Positions 1 to 7,392 of a stretch of DNA of 64,000 bases are shown here, in pieces. The position numbers and the translations under genes were made by a program. The DNA is from Clostridium thermobutyricum (GTDB lineage: Bacteria; Bacillota; Clostridia; Ch29), in the NCBI GenBank assembly GCA_016841565.1, contig JAENYX010000002.1, positions 57,658 to 121,657 on the forward strand, in the 5' to 3' direction. Position 1 is the stretch's first letter. Each line of letters begins with the position of its first letter. Below the pieces are notes generated by a model, which worked only from the letters and a program-made list of their open reading frames with translations, was not told where the DNA came from and made no database searches.

Positions 1-1
1 G

Positions 2-244
2 GACATTGTATACGATAAATCAATGGAAGTGTTAAGTCTTACCGGGAATATTTCCGTTAAGGACGGTGAGCCCTTTGTCCATGCCCACGTGACACTGGGT
101 GATGAGCAAGGCCGTAGCTTTGGAGGGCATCTGATGGGCGGAACGGTAGTCTTTGCAGCCGAGTTTATAATAGAGGAGTTTCAGGGAGAGGATCTGGAGA
201 GGAAGCATGACCAGACAACAGGATTAGCTTTATGGGATATCTGA
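2..244 (+). CDS. PPC/DUF296 domain protein, 5' truncated by the window edge
   Basis: The reading frame is open from the first bases and ends at TGA 242-244, so only the C-terminal ~80 residues are present. The visible part has the PPC/DUF296 pattern: an 'LSLTGNIS' strand, the 'PFVHAHVTLGD' histidine segment, and 'GGHLMGGTV' followed by a hydrophobic strand with a Glu (AAEFIIEEF). The family forms trimeric beta-barrel proteins; bacterial single-domain members have no settled role, with DNA-associated or metal-related functions proposed. The domain call is firm; nothing can be said about function or the true start. Confidence 0.8.
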   Translation, partial: DIVYDKSMEVLSLTGNISVKDGEPFVHAHVTLGDEQGRSFGGHLMGGTVVFAAEFIIEEFQGEDLERKHDQTTGLALWDI

Positions 245-258
245 GATATTTTGTAAAA

Positions 259-580
259 AGTACCGTTTCTACAGCAAACGGTACTCAGGTTGTAGACAAA
301 TACAATTAGGCTTCATGAATACCCGCTTATGCAAAAATGCTTTAGAGGAAACTAAAGCCTTGCTTTTTGAAAATCCTAACGCATCCTATGAGGCGTCCAT
401 GCCTCAAAGGAGCCTGGTCTGGCGTCCTGCCAGCCCTACGGATTTTCTGCCAAGTTTCGGCGAGTTTCCTTGCTAAACCATTTTAAGATTGCGCTTGCGT
501 TTCATGAAGCCTTATGAGTCTGAGCAATCGGGTTTTTCTTCAGTCTGAGTATCGTTTCTACAGCAAACGGTACTTTTTTT
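259..580. mobile_element. MITE-like element bounded by duplicated terminator-like hairpins
   Basis: Two near-identical 27-bp segments (259-285 and 547-573, one mismatch) each form a hairpin with arms like AGTACCGTTT / AAACGGTACT. The left copy is preceded by A residues and the right is followed by seven Ts, as if a single terminator (AAAAA-stem-loop-stem-TTTTTTT) had been split and duplicated. Between them, 308-515 starts AGGCTTCATGAA and ends TTCATGAAGCCT; the similarity continues inward (AAAATG..TTTAG..AGGAAACT on both arms), giving imperfect terminal inverted repeats of roughly 45 bp. No ORF is present. I read it as a non-autonomous element inserted at the 3' end of the upstream gene. A structured RNA is the alternative. 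Confidence 0.55.
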
Positions 581-724
581 ATGCCTGCGACGAAAAAATG
601 TCATATTGAGGGAGTACCATTATTATGAAATATTACAATTATATTAAATTTTCATCAAATTATATGAAAAAGCATCCTATTTATTATAAAATAATAGCAG
701 AATAATGTACCAGGGGGGCTTGGC

Positions 725-1852
725 GTGAGGAATAAAAAGATAGTATCACTAATTGTTGCAGCAGCATTGGTTGTATTACATAGTACCGTTGTATTTGCCG
801 ACCTGGCGGATGAACAAAGAAAGCTTGAGCAGATTCAAAAGGAGATGCAGAAAACCGAAAGCCAGCTCAAGGGTGTGCAGCAGCACAAAAACAGCCTGCT
901 CAGGGAACTGGAAAGGCTCAACAACCAGCTGAATGAAGCCCAGAACCAATTGAACCAGGTAGAAAAGGATATCGAGGATACAAGGAAAGAGTTGGAGAGA
1001 GTCACCAAAGAGCTGGAACAGGCTCAGAAAGAATTGGACAGGCGTGACGATCTGTACAAACAAAGGCTCAGGACCATGTATAAAAACAGCGGCTATGGCT
1101 ACCTGGAGGTCTTATTCGATTCCGAGGGTTTTTCGGATTTTATTTCCCGTTTCTATCTTGTAAGCAAGGTAGCTGCCTATGATATATCCATTCTGGAAGA
1201 ACTGAAGGAATATCGTAATTTGGTTCAGGACAAGAAGGATGAGGTTAAGGAAAAGGAAATAAGGATGCTGTCGCTTAAGAATGATCTGTTAATCAAGAAG
1301 CAGGAGACCCAGGCTATTACAGCAAGCAGGAACAATGCATTAGGCAGTGTCAAAAACCAGGAAAAACAGTTAGATAATATGCTGGCAGAGTTGGAAAAAA
1401 CCTCGAAACAGATAACACAGACCATACTGAGTTTATCGGGTAATGGTCAGTTTGTTGGAGGTAAATTTGTATGGCCGGCTCCGGGTTATAAGAGAATCAC
1501 ATCCGATTTCGGGTGGCGTGTGCATCCCATATTAAAGACCAGGAAATACCATACGGGGATTGACATAGGCGTACCCTGGGGTAAAAAGATAGTGGCGGTA
1601 GGAGGCGGCAAAGTGATATACGCCGATACCTACGGATCATACGGAAAGGCCGTAATGATAGACCATGGAGGCGGTATTGTTACTCTTTATGCACATAATT
1701 CCAGTATCAAGGTCAAAGTGGGAACCATAGTGAGTGCGGGAACCACCATAGCTCTCGCAGGCAGTACAGGAATGTCAACCGGGCCACATCTGCATTTTGA
1801 AGTTAGAAAAAATGGAGAGGTAATAGACCCCAAACCCTGGTTAGGAATATAG
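725..1852 (+). CDS. M23 family metallopeptidase with coiled coil (EnvC/murein hydrolase activator-like)
   Basis: 375 aa. An N-terminal signal segment (about residues 5-25, ending near VVFA-DLA) is followed by a long heptad-rich coiled coil (~30-115 and ~155-235) and a C-terminal LytM/M23 domain (~245-372). The zinc-site motifs are present: HTGIDIG (first His and Asp) and HLHFEV (HxH). The layout matches exported EnvC/NlpD-type peptidoglycan hydrolases or hydrolase activators; with the metal ligands intact, direct endopeptidase activity is likely. GTG start at 725 after the AGGGGGG ribosome site. It stands alone, with a terminator directly downstream. Confidence 0.9.
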   Translation: MRNKKIVSLIVAAALVVLHSTVVFADLADEQRKLEQIQKEMQKTESQLKGVQQHKNSLLRELERLNNQLNEAQNQLNQVEKDIEDTRKELERVTKELEQAQKELDRRDDLYKQRLRTMYKNSGYGYLEVLFDSEGFSDFISRFYLVSKVAAYDISILEELKEYRNLVQDKKDEVKEKEIRMLSLKNDLLIKKQETQAITASRNNALGSVKNQEKQLDNMLAELEKTSKQITQTILSLSGNGQFVGGKFVWPAPGYKRITSDFGWRVHPILKTRKYHTGIDIGVPWGKKIVAVGGGKVIYADTYGSYGKAVMIDHGGGIVTLYAHNSSIKVKVGTIVSAGTTIALAGSTGMSTGPHLHFEVRKNGEVIDPKPWLGI

Positions 1853-1858
1853 TCTGCC

Positions 1859-1884
1859 AGCCTGCACATTGTGCAGGCTTTTAA
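1859..1884 (+). terminator. Intrinsic terminator after the M23 gene
   Basis: Stem AGCCTGCAC / GTGCAGGCT with loop ATT, followed by TTTAAATTTTTT. It lies 7 bases after the M23 stop and separates it from the nucleoside phosphorylase gene. Confidence 0.85.
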
Positions 1885-1927
1885 ATTTTTTGATAATAAT
1901 GGTATACTAAAAAAAGGAGGGATGGAT

Positions 1928-2746
1928 TTGGATAAAATGGCTAAGTACCAAAAAGCCGCAGAGTACATAATGGAAAGGCTAAAGGCCAAACCTGCAATAG
2001 GTATGATACTGGGTTCAGGGCTTGGGCAAATGGCAGAAAATATTGAAAATAGTCAGGTGGTGGATTATTCTGATATTCCGGGTTTCCCGGTGTCAACGGT
2101 GGAAGGCCATGCAGGGCGTCTCATAGCAGGACAGTTGATGGGACAGCAAGTGATTGCAATGCAGGGAAGGTTCCATTTCTATGAAGGCTATCCTATGGGA
2201 GAGGTAATATTTCCTGTACGGGTTATGAAGCTGCTGGGAGTTGAAAGACTGATAGTTACCAACGCTGCAGGAGGAGTCAACAGGGGATTTAAACCCGGGG
2301 ATTTGATGCTAATTACCGATCACATAAACCTAATGGGGGACAATCCTCTTATAGGACGAAATGTTGATGAGATAGGGACAAGATTCCCCGGTATGTCGGA
2401 TGCCTATGATAAAGAACTGGTTAAGACTGCTGCATTATGCGCGCAGCGTCTGTCAATTGATATTAAGCAGGGAGTTTACTGTGCTGTCACAGGCCCCAGT
2501 TATGAGACCCCCGCCGAGATAAGAATGGTGGGAATATTAGGAGGGGATGCCGTGGGTATGTCCACGGTACCCGAGGTTATAGCTGCGGTCCATTGCGGAA
2601 TGAAGGTTTTAGGTATATCGTGTATAACCAATATGGCAGCAGGGATACTACACCACGCACCCAGCCACCGGGAAGTTTTGGAGGTGGGAAGAAAAGTACA
2701 GGACAGGTTTATTATGCTGCTGAAGGAAATATTAAAGGAAATTTGA
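1928..2746 (+). CDS. punA: Purine-nucleoside phosphorylase (inosine/guanosine, trimeric type)
   Basis: 272 aa from this start. Catalyses phosphorolysis of purine (deoxy)nucleosides to free base and (deoxy)ribose-1-phosphate in cytosolic purine salvage. Family signatures: GMILGSGLG (phosphate loop), GHAGRL, QGRFHFYEGY, TNAAGGVN, and the purine-site segment GPSYETPAEIRM...GMSTVPEVIAA. Length is normal for the trimeric class (about 270). An in-frame ATG at 1922 touches the AAAGGAGGG site, so TTG 1928 (6-nt spacing) is preferred; ATG 1937 is also possible. Monocistronic between two terminators. Confidence 0.93.
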   Translation: MDKMAKYQKAAEYIMERLKAKPAIGMILGSGLGQMAENIENSQVVDYSDIPGFPVSTVEGHAGRLIAGQLMGQQVIAMQGRFHFYEGYPMGEVIFPVRVMKLLGVERLIVTNAAGGVNRGFKPGDLMLITDHINLMGDNPLIGRNVDEIGTRFPGMSDAYDKELVKTAALCAQRLSIDIKQGVYCAVTGPSYETPAEIRMVGILGGDAVGMSTVPEVIAAVHCGMKVLGISCITNMAAGILHHAPSHREVLEVGRKVQDRFIMLLKEILKEI

Positions 2747-2812
2747 CTCAGATCACAGATCACGGGTGCTAGATGCTAATTATGTGAGAAAGCTTACGGG
2801 ACTTTTTACTGA

Positions 2813-2839
2813 AGGCCGCAGAACTGCGGTCTTTTTTTT
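2813..2839 (+). terminator. Intrinsic terminator after punA
   Basis: Stem GGCCGCAG / CTGCGGTC with loop AA and a run of eight Ts. It lies about 65 bp after the punA stop. The space before it contains a short TCACAGATCACGG motif that recurs near 57.3 kb. Confidence 0.75.
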
Positions 2840-2957
2840 GTGGTTATATTTTTACCGACAAATGGATATAAAAAGAAAAGAGGTTGTATTTATTAGAAAT
2901 ATTTGGTATAGTATTAAACTGGATTGGTTTAAATTACCATTATTAGGGGGAAAAGCA

Positions 2958-3554
2958 ATGAAAAAAAACTATGGAGTAGTATTGGGGGCTGTGGCATTGT
3001 CTGTTGTGGCGGCATTGTCCACAGGAAATACCGGGTTAGAGGAATTCAGTGGTGAGGATACGTATCTGGATGCGCCGGCGGTGGCATTGATGCCGCAACC
3101 CAAGATGAGGCCGGCAGTAGCGCATCCGAAAATGCAAGCGGGCAGGGGGTTTTCCGAGATTGGTGAACGGGACCTGTACCTGCTGGCCAGAATGATTGAG
3201 TGTGAAGCCCGTTACGAGCCCTATGAAGGAAAGGTAGCGGTAGGTGTGGTGGTGCTCAACAGAGTAATGAGCGGGAGGTTTCCCAACACCATAGAAGGGG
3301 TTATTTTTCAAAAAGGGCAGTTCCAGCCAATGACCGACGGCGGATGGGAGAGCAAGGAGCCCTCCGAGCTGGCATATAAGGCTGCAAGGGAAGCTCTGGA
3401 AGGCAAAAAACCGGTTGGCAAAAATGGCCAAACCGTTGGCAATGCACTGTTTTTTATATACGAGGATCTTGCCGACCAGGGTGCCGCAAAATGGTTTAAG
3501 AATAAGCTGAATTATGTGACCACTATTGGCAATCACGATTTTTACGAATACTAA
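2958..3554 (+). CDS. sleB: SleB/CwlJ-type cell wall hydrolase
   Basis: 198 aa. N-terminal signal/TM segment (residues 5-25), a ~35-residue linker, then a Hydrolase_2 domain (~70-198). Diagnostic residues include the catalytic Glu region ARMIECEARYEPYEGKVAVG, VVLNRV, GVIFQKGQFQP, and a C-terminal aromatic segment ending HDFYEY. Members are lytic transglycosylase-like enzymes acting on muramic-delta-lactam spore cortex or on vegetative peptidoglycan. There is no peptidoglycan-binding domain, so it resembles the short CwlJ form in layout but carries a signal segment. ATG 2958 follows an AGGGGG site; upstream in-frame codons run through the punA terminator and are unlikely to be used. Confidence 0.85.
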   Translation: MKKNYGVVLGAVALSVVAALSTGNTGLEEFSGEDTYLDAPAVALMPQPKMRPAVAHPKMQAGRGFSEIGERDLYLLARMIECEARYEPYEGKVAVGVVVLNRVMSGRFPNTIEGVIFQKGQFQPMTDGGWESKEPSELAYKAAREALEGKKPVGKNGQTVGNALFFIYEDLADQGAAKWFKNKLNYVTTIGNHDFYEY

Positions 3555-3638
3555 GACAAAAAAAGAATAGATATATATCCGTTTCGGGGGAATTATAATA
3601 TAATATAGAAGGAATAGACCAGTCTGGAGGTGTTAACC

Positions 3639-3830
3639 TTGTATGATAAGGACAGCATGATTAAGGATATACTTAAGAAGCACCCCGAGGCCGAGAAGGT
3701 TTTTAAGCGGTTTGGGATCCGGTGTTTCGGGTGAGGAGGAGCTCTGTATAAGAGCATTGGGCGGGCAGCTCAAACCTATGGCGTGGAAGCGGATGGAATA
3801 ATTGAAGAATTGAATAAAAAGTACTCATAA
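3639..3830 (+). CDS. DUF1858 redox-disulfide protein, probable selenoprotein (in-frame TGA as Sec)
   Basis: 63 codons, read from TTG 3639 (GGAGG at 3626-3630, 8-nt spacing) to TAA 3828-3830, with one in-frame TGA at 3732-3734 (codon 32). Both sides of the TGA match the DUF1858 'hybrid-cluster-associated redox disulfide' domain: DILKKHPEAEKVFKRFGIRC, then FG-U-GGALYKSIG, then AAQTYGVEADGIIEELNKKY. The family motif is CxxC; here the first Cys is present and TGA falls exactly on the second, giving CFGU. The frame, domain length and terminator all fit an intact gene rather than a decayed one. Just after the TGA, 3741-3755 folds as GCTCT-GTATA-AGAGC with G first in the loop, and a wider GAGCT/AGCTC pairing is possible. 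The small hairpin's loop starts only 11 nt past the UGA, short for a typical bacterial SECIS. Function in the cell is unknown; a thiol/selenol redox role is inferred. Confidence 0.8.
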
Positions 3831-3831
3831 A

Positions 3832-3861
3832 AAACAGGGGAGCATAATCCCTGTTTTTTAT
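3832..3861 (+). terminator. Intrinsic terminator after the DUF1858 gene
   Basis: Stem AACAGGG / CCCTGTT with loop GAGCATAAT followed by a T run. It begins directly after the TAA stop, which supports the frame being read through the TGA to this stop. Confidence 0.85.
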
Positions 3862-3892
3862 TGCAGGCATACTTTCTGTATGGGCAGAAAGA

Positions 3893-3957
3893 ATTATTAC
3901 ATTCTCCAGGGGTATGCCCGATGGGCTTTACAGCAGGGGGAAATGTAATATAATAAT
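3893..3957. repeat. Short imperfect inverted repeat
   Basis: ATTATTACATTCTCC at 3893-3907 is mirrored by GGGGAAATGTAATATAATAAT ending at 3957. The arm resembles the right terminus (GAATGTAATATTATTAATGCG) of the repeat starting at 3968, so this may be a decayed relative of that family. No gene lies here. Confidence 0.4.
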
Positions 3958-3967
3958 ACTATGATTC

Positions 3968-4138
3968 TATATATAGCGTGCTTAAGACTTTACATCTCTT
4001 AACGTGTCATCCTGGACGTAACGCTTGTCATCCTGAGCCAAGCGAAGGATCTTATGTCCACCTTCAAGCGGGGTTCTTCGGGCTCCGCCCTCAGAATGAC
4101 AGGCAGAGGAATGTAATATTATTAATGCGTTATATATA
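3968..4138. mobile_element. MITE-like repeat, family 1, copy 1
   Basis: 171 bp with imperfect terminal inverted repeats: left TATATATAGCGTGCTTAAGA, right (reverse complement) TATATATAACGCATTAATAA. The core holds GTCATCCTG (twice), GCGAAGGATCTTATGTCC, GGTTCTTCGG and CAGAATGACAG. Related copies lie at 28931-29101 and 63620-63767. No ORF. The ends suggest a TA-type target, but a duplication cannot be proven in AT-rich flanks. Confidence 0.75.
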
Positions 4139-4171
4139 ATTGAGTATTAATACATATGGGTGGTGTTGGGT

Positions 4172-5272
4172 ATGCTGAGATATTTGTCTTCAGGTGAGTC
4201 CCACGGCAAGGGGCTTACTGCCATAGTGGAAGGCCTGCCCTCCAATATGCCTGTCAGCGTGGAGGGTATAAACCGGATGCTTTCCGAGAGGCAGCAGGGA
4301 AAGGGCAGGGGAGGACGTATGGCAATTGAAAAGGACAGCGTGGAGGTGATTGCCGGGGTAAGGGGAGGATATACTCTGGGCAGCCCCCTGTGCCTGTATA
4401 TAAAAAACAGGGATTGGGATAACTGGAAGGATATAATGGAATGCCAAGGCACGCCACTGGCCGGAGAGCCTCTGACAAGGCCAAGGCCGGGACATGCCGA
4501 CCTGGCCGGGGCCATAAAGTATAACCACAGGGATATAAGAAATGTACTGGAAAGAGCCAGCGCGCGGGAGACAGCCGTAAGGACGGCTGTGGGGGCGGTA
4601 GCCCTTCAGATGCTGAGTTTTTTTGACATTGCTGTTGACGGCAAATTAGTAAGCGTTGCCGGTACTCTGCTGTCGGAAGATCCGGCCGTCAGGGCTCAGC
4701 AGATGGAAAAGGCAGTCGTGGCTGCGCGGCAGTCGGGTGATACCATAGGGGGAGTGCTGGAGGTAAGGGCATGGGGTCTGCCTCCCGGGCTTGGGAGCTA
4801 TGCCCACTACGACAGAAAGATGGACGGCAGGCTGGCGGCAGCTTTAATGAGCATACAGGGCATCAAGGGGGTTGAGATAGGAATGGGCTTTAGAGCATCA
4901 GAGCTTTTGGGTTCCCAGGTCCATGATGAGATCTTTTTTGATAAGGAGAATGGGTATTTACGTAAAACAAACAATGCCGGAGGATTGGAAGGCGGTGTCA
5001 CCAATGGGAGTCCATTAACTGTGCGATGCGCATTAAAACCCATCCCCACACTCTCAAAACCATTGGACAGCGTGGATATGGATACCAAGGAAGGGGTTAA
5101 GGCAGGTTTTGAAAGGTCGGATGTATGCGCACTGGAGGCTGCTCTGGTGGTGGCAAAAGCATCGGCAGCCTGGGTTATTGCCGCAGAGGTTGCCGAAAAG
5201 TTCGGGGGGGATTCCCTTGGTGAAATGCAGGCAAACTACAATAACTATATTAAATACGTAAGAACGAGGTAA
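4172..5272 (+). CDS. aroC: Chorismate synthase
   Basis: 366 aa. Converts 5-enolpyruvylshikimate-3-phosphate to chorismate using reduced FMN, the last common step of aromatic amino acid synthesis. Hallmarks: SSGESHGKGL at the N-terminus, GRGGRMAIEKD, GSPLCLYIKNRDW, TRPRPGHADLAGAIKYNH, the arginine-rich RNVLERASARETAVR, and SGDTIGGVLEV. ATG 4172 is chosen because GGTGGTG lies 7-8 nt upstream; upstream in-frame GTG codons fall inside that site. It is isolated from other aro genes; the family 1 repeat lies directly upstream. Confidence 0.95.
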   Translation: MLRYLSSGESHGKGLTAIVEGLPSNMPVSVEGINRMLSERQQGKGRGGRMAIEKDSVEVIAGVRGGYTLGSPLCLYIKNRDWDNWKDIMECQGTPLAGEPLTRPRPGHADLAGAIKYNHRDIRNVLERASARETAVRTAVGAVALQMLSFFDIAVDGKLVSVAGTLLSEDPAVRAQQMEKAVVAARQSGDTIGGVLEVRAWGLPPGLGSYAHYDRKMDGRLAAALMSIQGIKGVEIGMGFRASELLGSQVHDEIFFDKENGYLRKTNNAGGLEGGVTNGSPLTVRCALKPIPTLSKPLDSVDMDTKEGVKAGFERSDVCALEAALVVAKASAAWVIAAEVAEKFGGDSLGEMQANYNNYIKYVRTR

Positions 5273-5377
5273 CTGGAATTTTATTATACAATCTGGTAAA
5301 ATACAATGTATAGTTCATTCTAAAGCATTAATATGCATTGTTCTGCCCAATAAACAAAAGAGATAGGAGGAGAATAC

Positions 5378-5956
5378 ATGACTGAGAAAAAGGTTTCCGT
5401 AGGTCTGTCCAACAGGCATTTGCATGTATCCCAGGAGCACCTTGAGACGCTTTTCGGGCCCGGGCATCAGCTGACTGAGTTCAAGGTACTGTCCCAGCCC
5501 GGGCAATACGCCTGCGAAGAAAAGGTGGACATAGTAGGACCAAAGGGGACATTAAAGGGAGTGCGGATTCTTGGACCTGTAAGAAAAGAGACACAAATTG
5601 AAGTATCTATAGCAGATGGTTATAAACTGGGGCTTAAGGTTCCTGTCAAGGATTCCGGAGATCTTGACGGTACTCCCGGAGTCAAGCTGGTTGGACCTAA
5701 GGGAGAAGTGGACCTTGAGTATGGCGTTATTGTTGCAGCAAGGCATATCCATATGCATCCAGACGATGCCAAGGCTTTTGGAGTGGAAGATTTCCAGAGG
5801 GTTAAAGTAAGGGTGGAAGGATATAGAGGTTTGGTGTTCGAAAATGTACTTATAAGGGTATCACCCAGCTATGCTTTGGATATGCATATTGACGTTGAGG
5901 AAGGCAATGCTGCAGGCATAGGCAACGGAGCCATGGTGGAAGTAATTACCGACTAA
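5378..5956 (+). CDS. pduL: Phosphate propanoyltransferase / phosphotransacylase PduL
   Basis: 192 aa. PduL-type phosphotransacylases interconvert acyl-CoA and acyl-phosphate. The zinc-binding histidine motifs are present: NRHLHVS near the N-terminus, AARHIHM in the second barrel half, and LDMHIDVEEGNAAG at the C-terminus. No encapsulation peptide precedes NRHLH and no microcompartment shell genes are nearby, so this is probably a free cytosolic enzyme acting in acetate or propionate fermentation. ATG 5378 has AGGAGG upstream. Alone between aroC and a terminator. Confidence 0.93.
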   Translation: MTEKKVSVGLSNRHLHVSQEHLETLFGPGHQLTEFKVLSQPGQYACEEKVDIVGPKGTLKGVRILGPVRKETQIEVSIADGYKLGLKVPVKDSGDLDGTPGVKLVGPKGEVDLEYGVIVAARHIHMHPDDAKAFGVEDFQRVKVRVEGYRGLVFENVLIRVSPSYALDMHIDVEEGNAAGIGNGAMVEVITD

Positions 5957-5987
5957 TACATGGACCTCAGACCAAATCATAAATATA

Positions 5988-6018
5988 AAACCCGGGATTG
6001 CTCCGGGTCTTTTTTTTG
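5988..6018 (+). terminator. Intrinsic terminator after pduL
   Basis: Stem ACCCGG / CCGGGT around GATTGCT, followed by CTTTTTTTT. Confidence 0.85.
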
Positions 6019-6070
6019 TTATTTATTATGGTTATCCAGCATAAGAATTAGTATGAAGGAGGGGGGTTTT

Positions 6071-7276
6071 GTGAAAATCAAGGGCCAACAAACATTTCCA
6101 TTACAATTACCTCTTGGATTAATAACCGGCGTTTTTGCCACAATGTCAATGATATTTCAGGGCATTATGCAAATCATTTTTATAGTTCTGCTATGCTTAT
6201 GCCTTGCTGCGTCGGTATTGTACGTTAGAAAACTCCCGAAAAAATCGAGGGCTGTGCTGCTATACATAGTACTGTTGGTGGCGGGATATCTATTGTCCTG
6301 CGCATATGTCGGTGCCTTCCTGGGCAGGGTGGATACGGGGGATATTACCCCGGTGGAAAAGAAAGAAGAAACGGCCATATTGCTGTTGTCTCCGGGAGAA
6401 CTCACCGAATACCATTACCGGGATGCCTTGTACCGGTTGAGGGTATACAGGGAGACCGGATTTGGCGGTGTCAGATGGTGGAATATACCCATAAAGGCAC
6501 AACAGCTTAAGAATAACCTGAATAAAATGGAACGCAATACTTACACCCAGATAAACCAAAACCTTTACCACAAGCTGGAGCAAAGCCTGGGAGACAGGTT
6601 TAAGTTTTACAATGCCAGTCTGTTCGGAGCTCCGTTTATAGAAACGGCAGTAAGTCAAATACTGAATGACGGATACCAAAAGATTATTATACTGAACAAT
6701 TTTCTGGTGGAACAGCCATATAAAGAAGTGGTGGATAACAAAATATTAAAGGTTATTGAAAAAAGCCGGGTGGATGCTGAGGTAAAATTCACATTTCCTC
6801 TTTGGAACCATGACGGACTTATCTCTTATTATGAACAATGTATACTGGAAAAAACCCAGGAGATCAGTCCCGAGCAGATAGGAGTGGTATTGGTAGCCAG
6901 GGGTACAGGAAGAAAATCTCAAAGAAAGTTTCCCAAAACATTAAACAGGGAAGAAGTGTTTTATAACAAAATCAAGGAAAGCATAGTTAAGAACGGATTC
7001 GAGAGCAGAAAAATAAGGATAGCATATTTAAGGCACAGACGTCCGGGGCTAAAGGATGCTATAGATTATTTACTTGATTACGGTATTAGTAAGCTGGTTA
7101 TTGTAACTGCAGGCTTTGAAAACCCGGGGATAGACACCGAATACCATATACCCCGTATGATAGAGGGATTGGACCTGCCGGGGGGCGTTGATGCGGTGGT
7201 TATTGGTACCTGGGGGGACAGTGATTTTCTGGTCCGGGCATTGATTGACAGGCTGGAGATGGTGGATGAGCTGTAA
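6071..7276 (+). CDS. Membrane-anchored ferrochelatase-like protein
   Basis: 401 aa from GTG 6071 (AAGGAGGGGGG ends 5 nt upstream). Residues ~12-52 and ~61-84 are hydrophobic membrane segments; the rest is soluble and reads as two chelatase-superfamily halves. The second half (~245-395) follows the ferrochelatase pattern: GVVLVARGTG at the position of 'SAHGTP', IAYLRHRRPGLKDAIDYL at the position of the QSRxG segment, and a C-terminal IGTWGDSDFLVRALIDRL. The usual SAHG His is replaced by Arg. A conserved-looking WNHDG lies in the linker. No heme or cobalamin genes are nearby. The fold is plausible; metal chelatase activity is uncertain. Confidence 0.5.
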   Translation: MKIKGQQTFPLQLPLGLITGVFATMSMIFQGIMQIIFIVLLCLCLAASVLYVRKLPKKSRAVLLYIVLLVAGYLLSCAYVGAFLGRVDTGDITPVEKKEETAILLLSPGELTEYHYRDALYRLRVYRETGFGGVRWWNIPIKAQQLKNNLNKMERNTYTQINQNLYHKLEQSLGDRFKFYNASLFGAPFIETAVSQILNDGYQKIIILNNFLVEQPYKEVVDNKILKVIEKSRVDAEVKFTFPLWNHDGLISYYEQCILEKTQEISPEQIGVVLVARGTGRKSQRKFPKTLNREEVFYNKIKESIVKNGFESRKIRIAYLRHRRPGLKDAIDYLLDYGISKLVIVTAGFENPGIDTEYHIPRMIEGLDLPGGVDAVVIGTWGDSDFLVRALIDRLEMVDEL

Positions 7277-7303
7277 AAAGCGGGGGTTTCCCCGCTTTTA
7301 TTT
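7275..7303 (+). terminator. Intrinsic terminator after the ferrochelatase-like gene
   Basis: AAAAGCGGGG / CCCCGCTTTT stem with loop GTTT, overlapping the TAA stop. Confidence 0.85.
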
Positions 7304-7392
7304 ATATGAGGCAGGATTTTTGAATTGTATGGATAAATATGAAGTATATTCTTAATAATATTATAGTACAAGATGTGCGAGGAGGGCGAATA

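Noticed and set aside
625..705. 26-codon frame MKYYNYIKFSSNYMKKHPIY...
   Set aside because: Weak, distant ribosome site, low-complexity AT-rich composition, no known relatives that I can recall.
3639..3734. Reading the DUF1858 gene as a 31-codon truncated or pseudogene ending at the TGA
   Set aside because: The frame after the TGA continues the domain to its normal end and a terminator; TGA falls on the redox Cys, so recoding explains it better.
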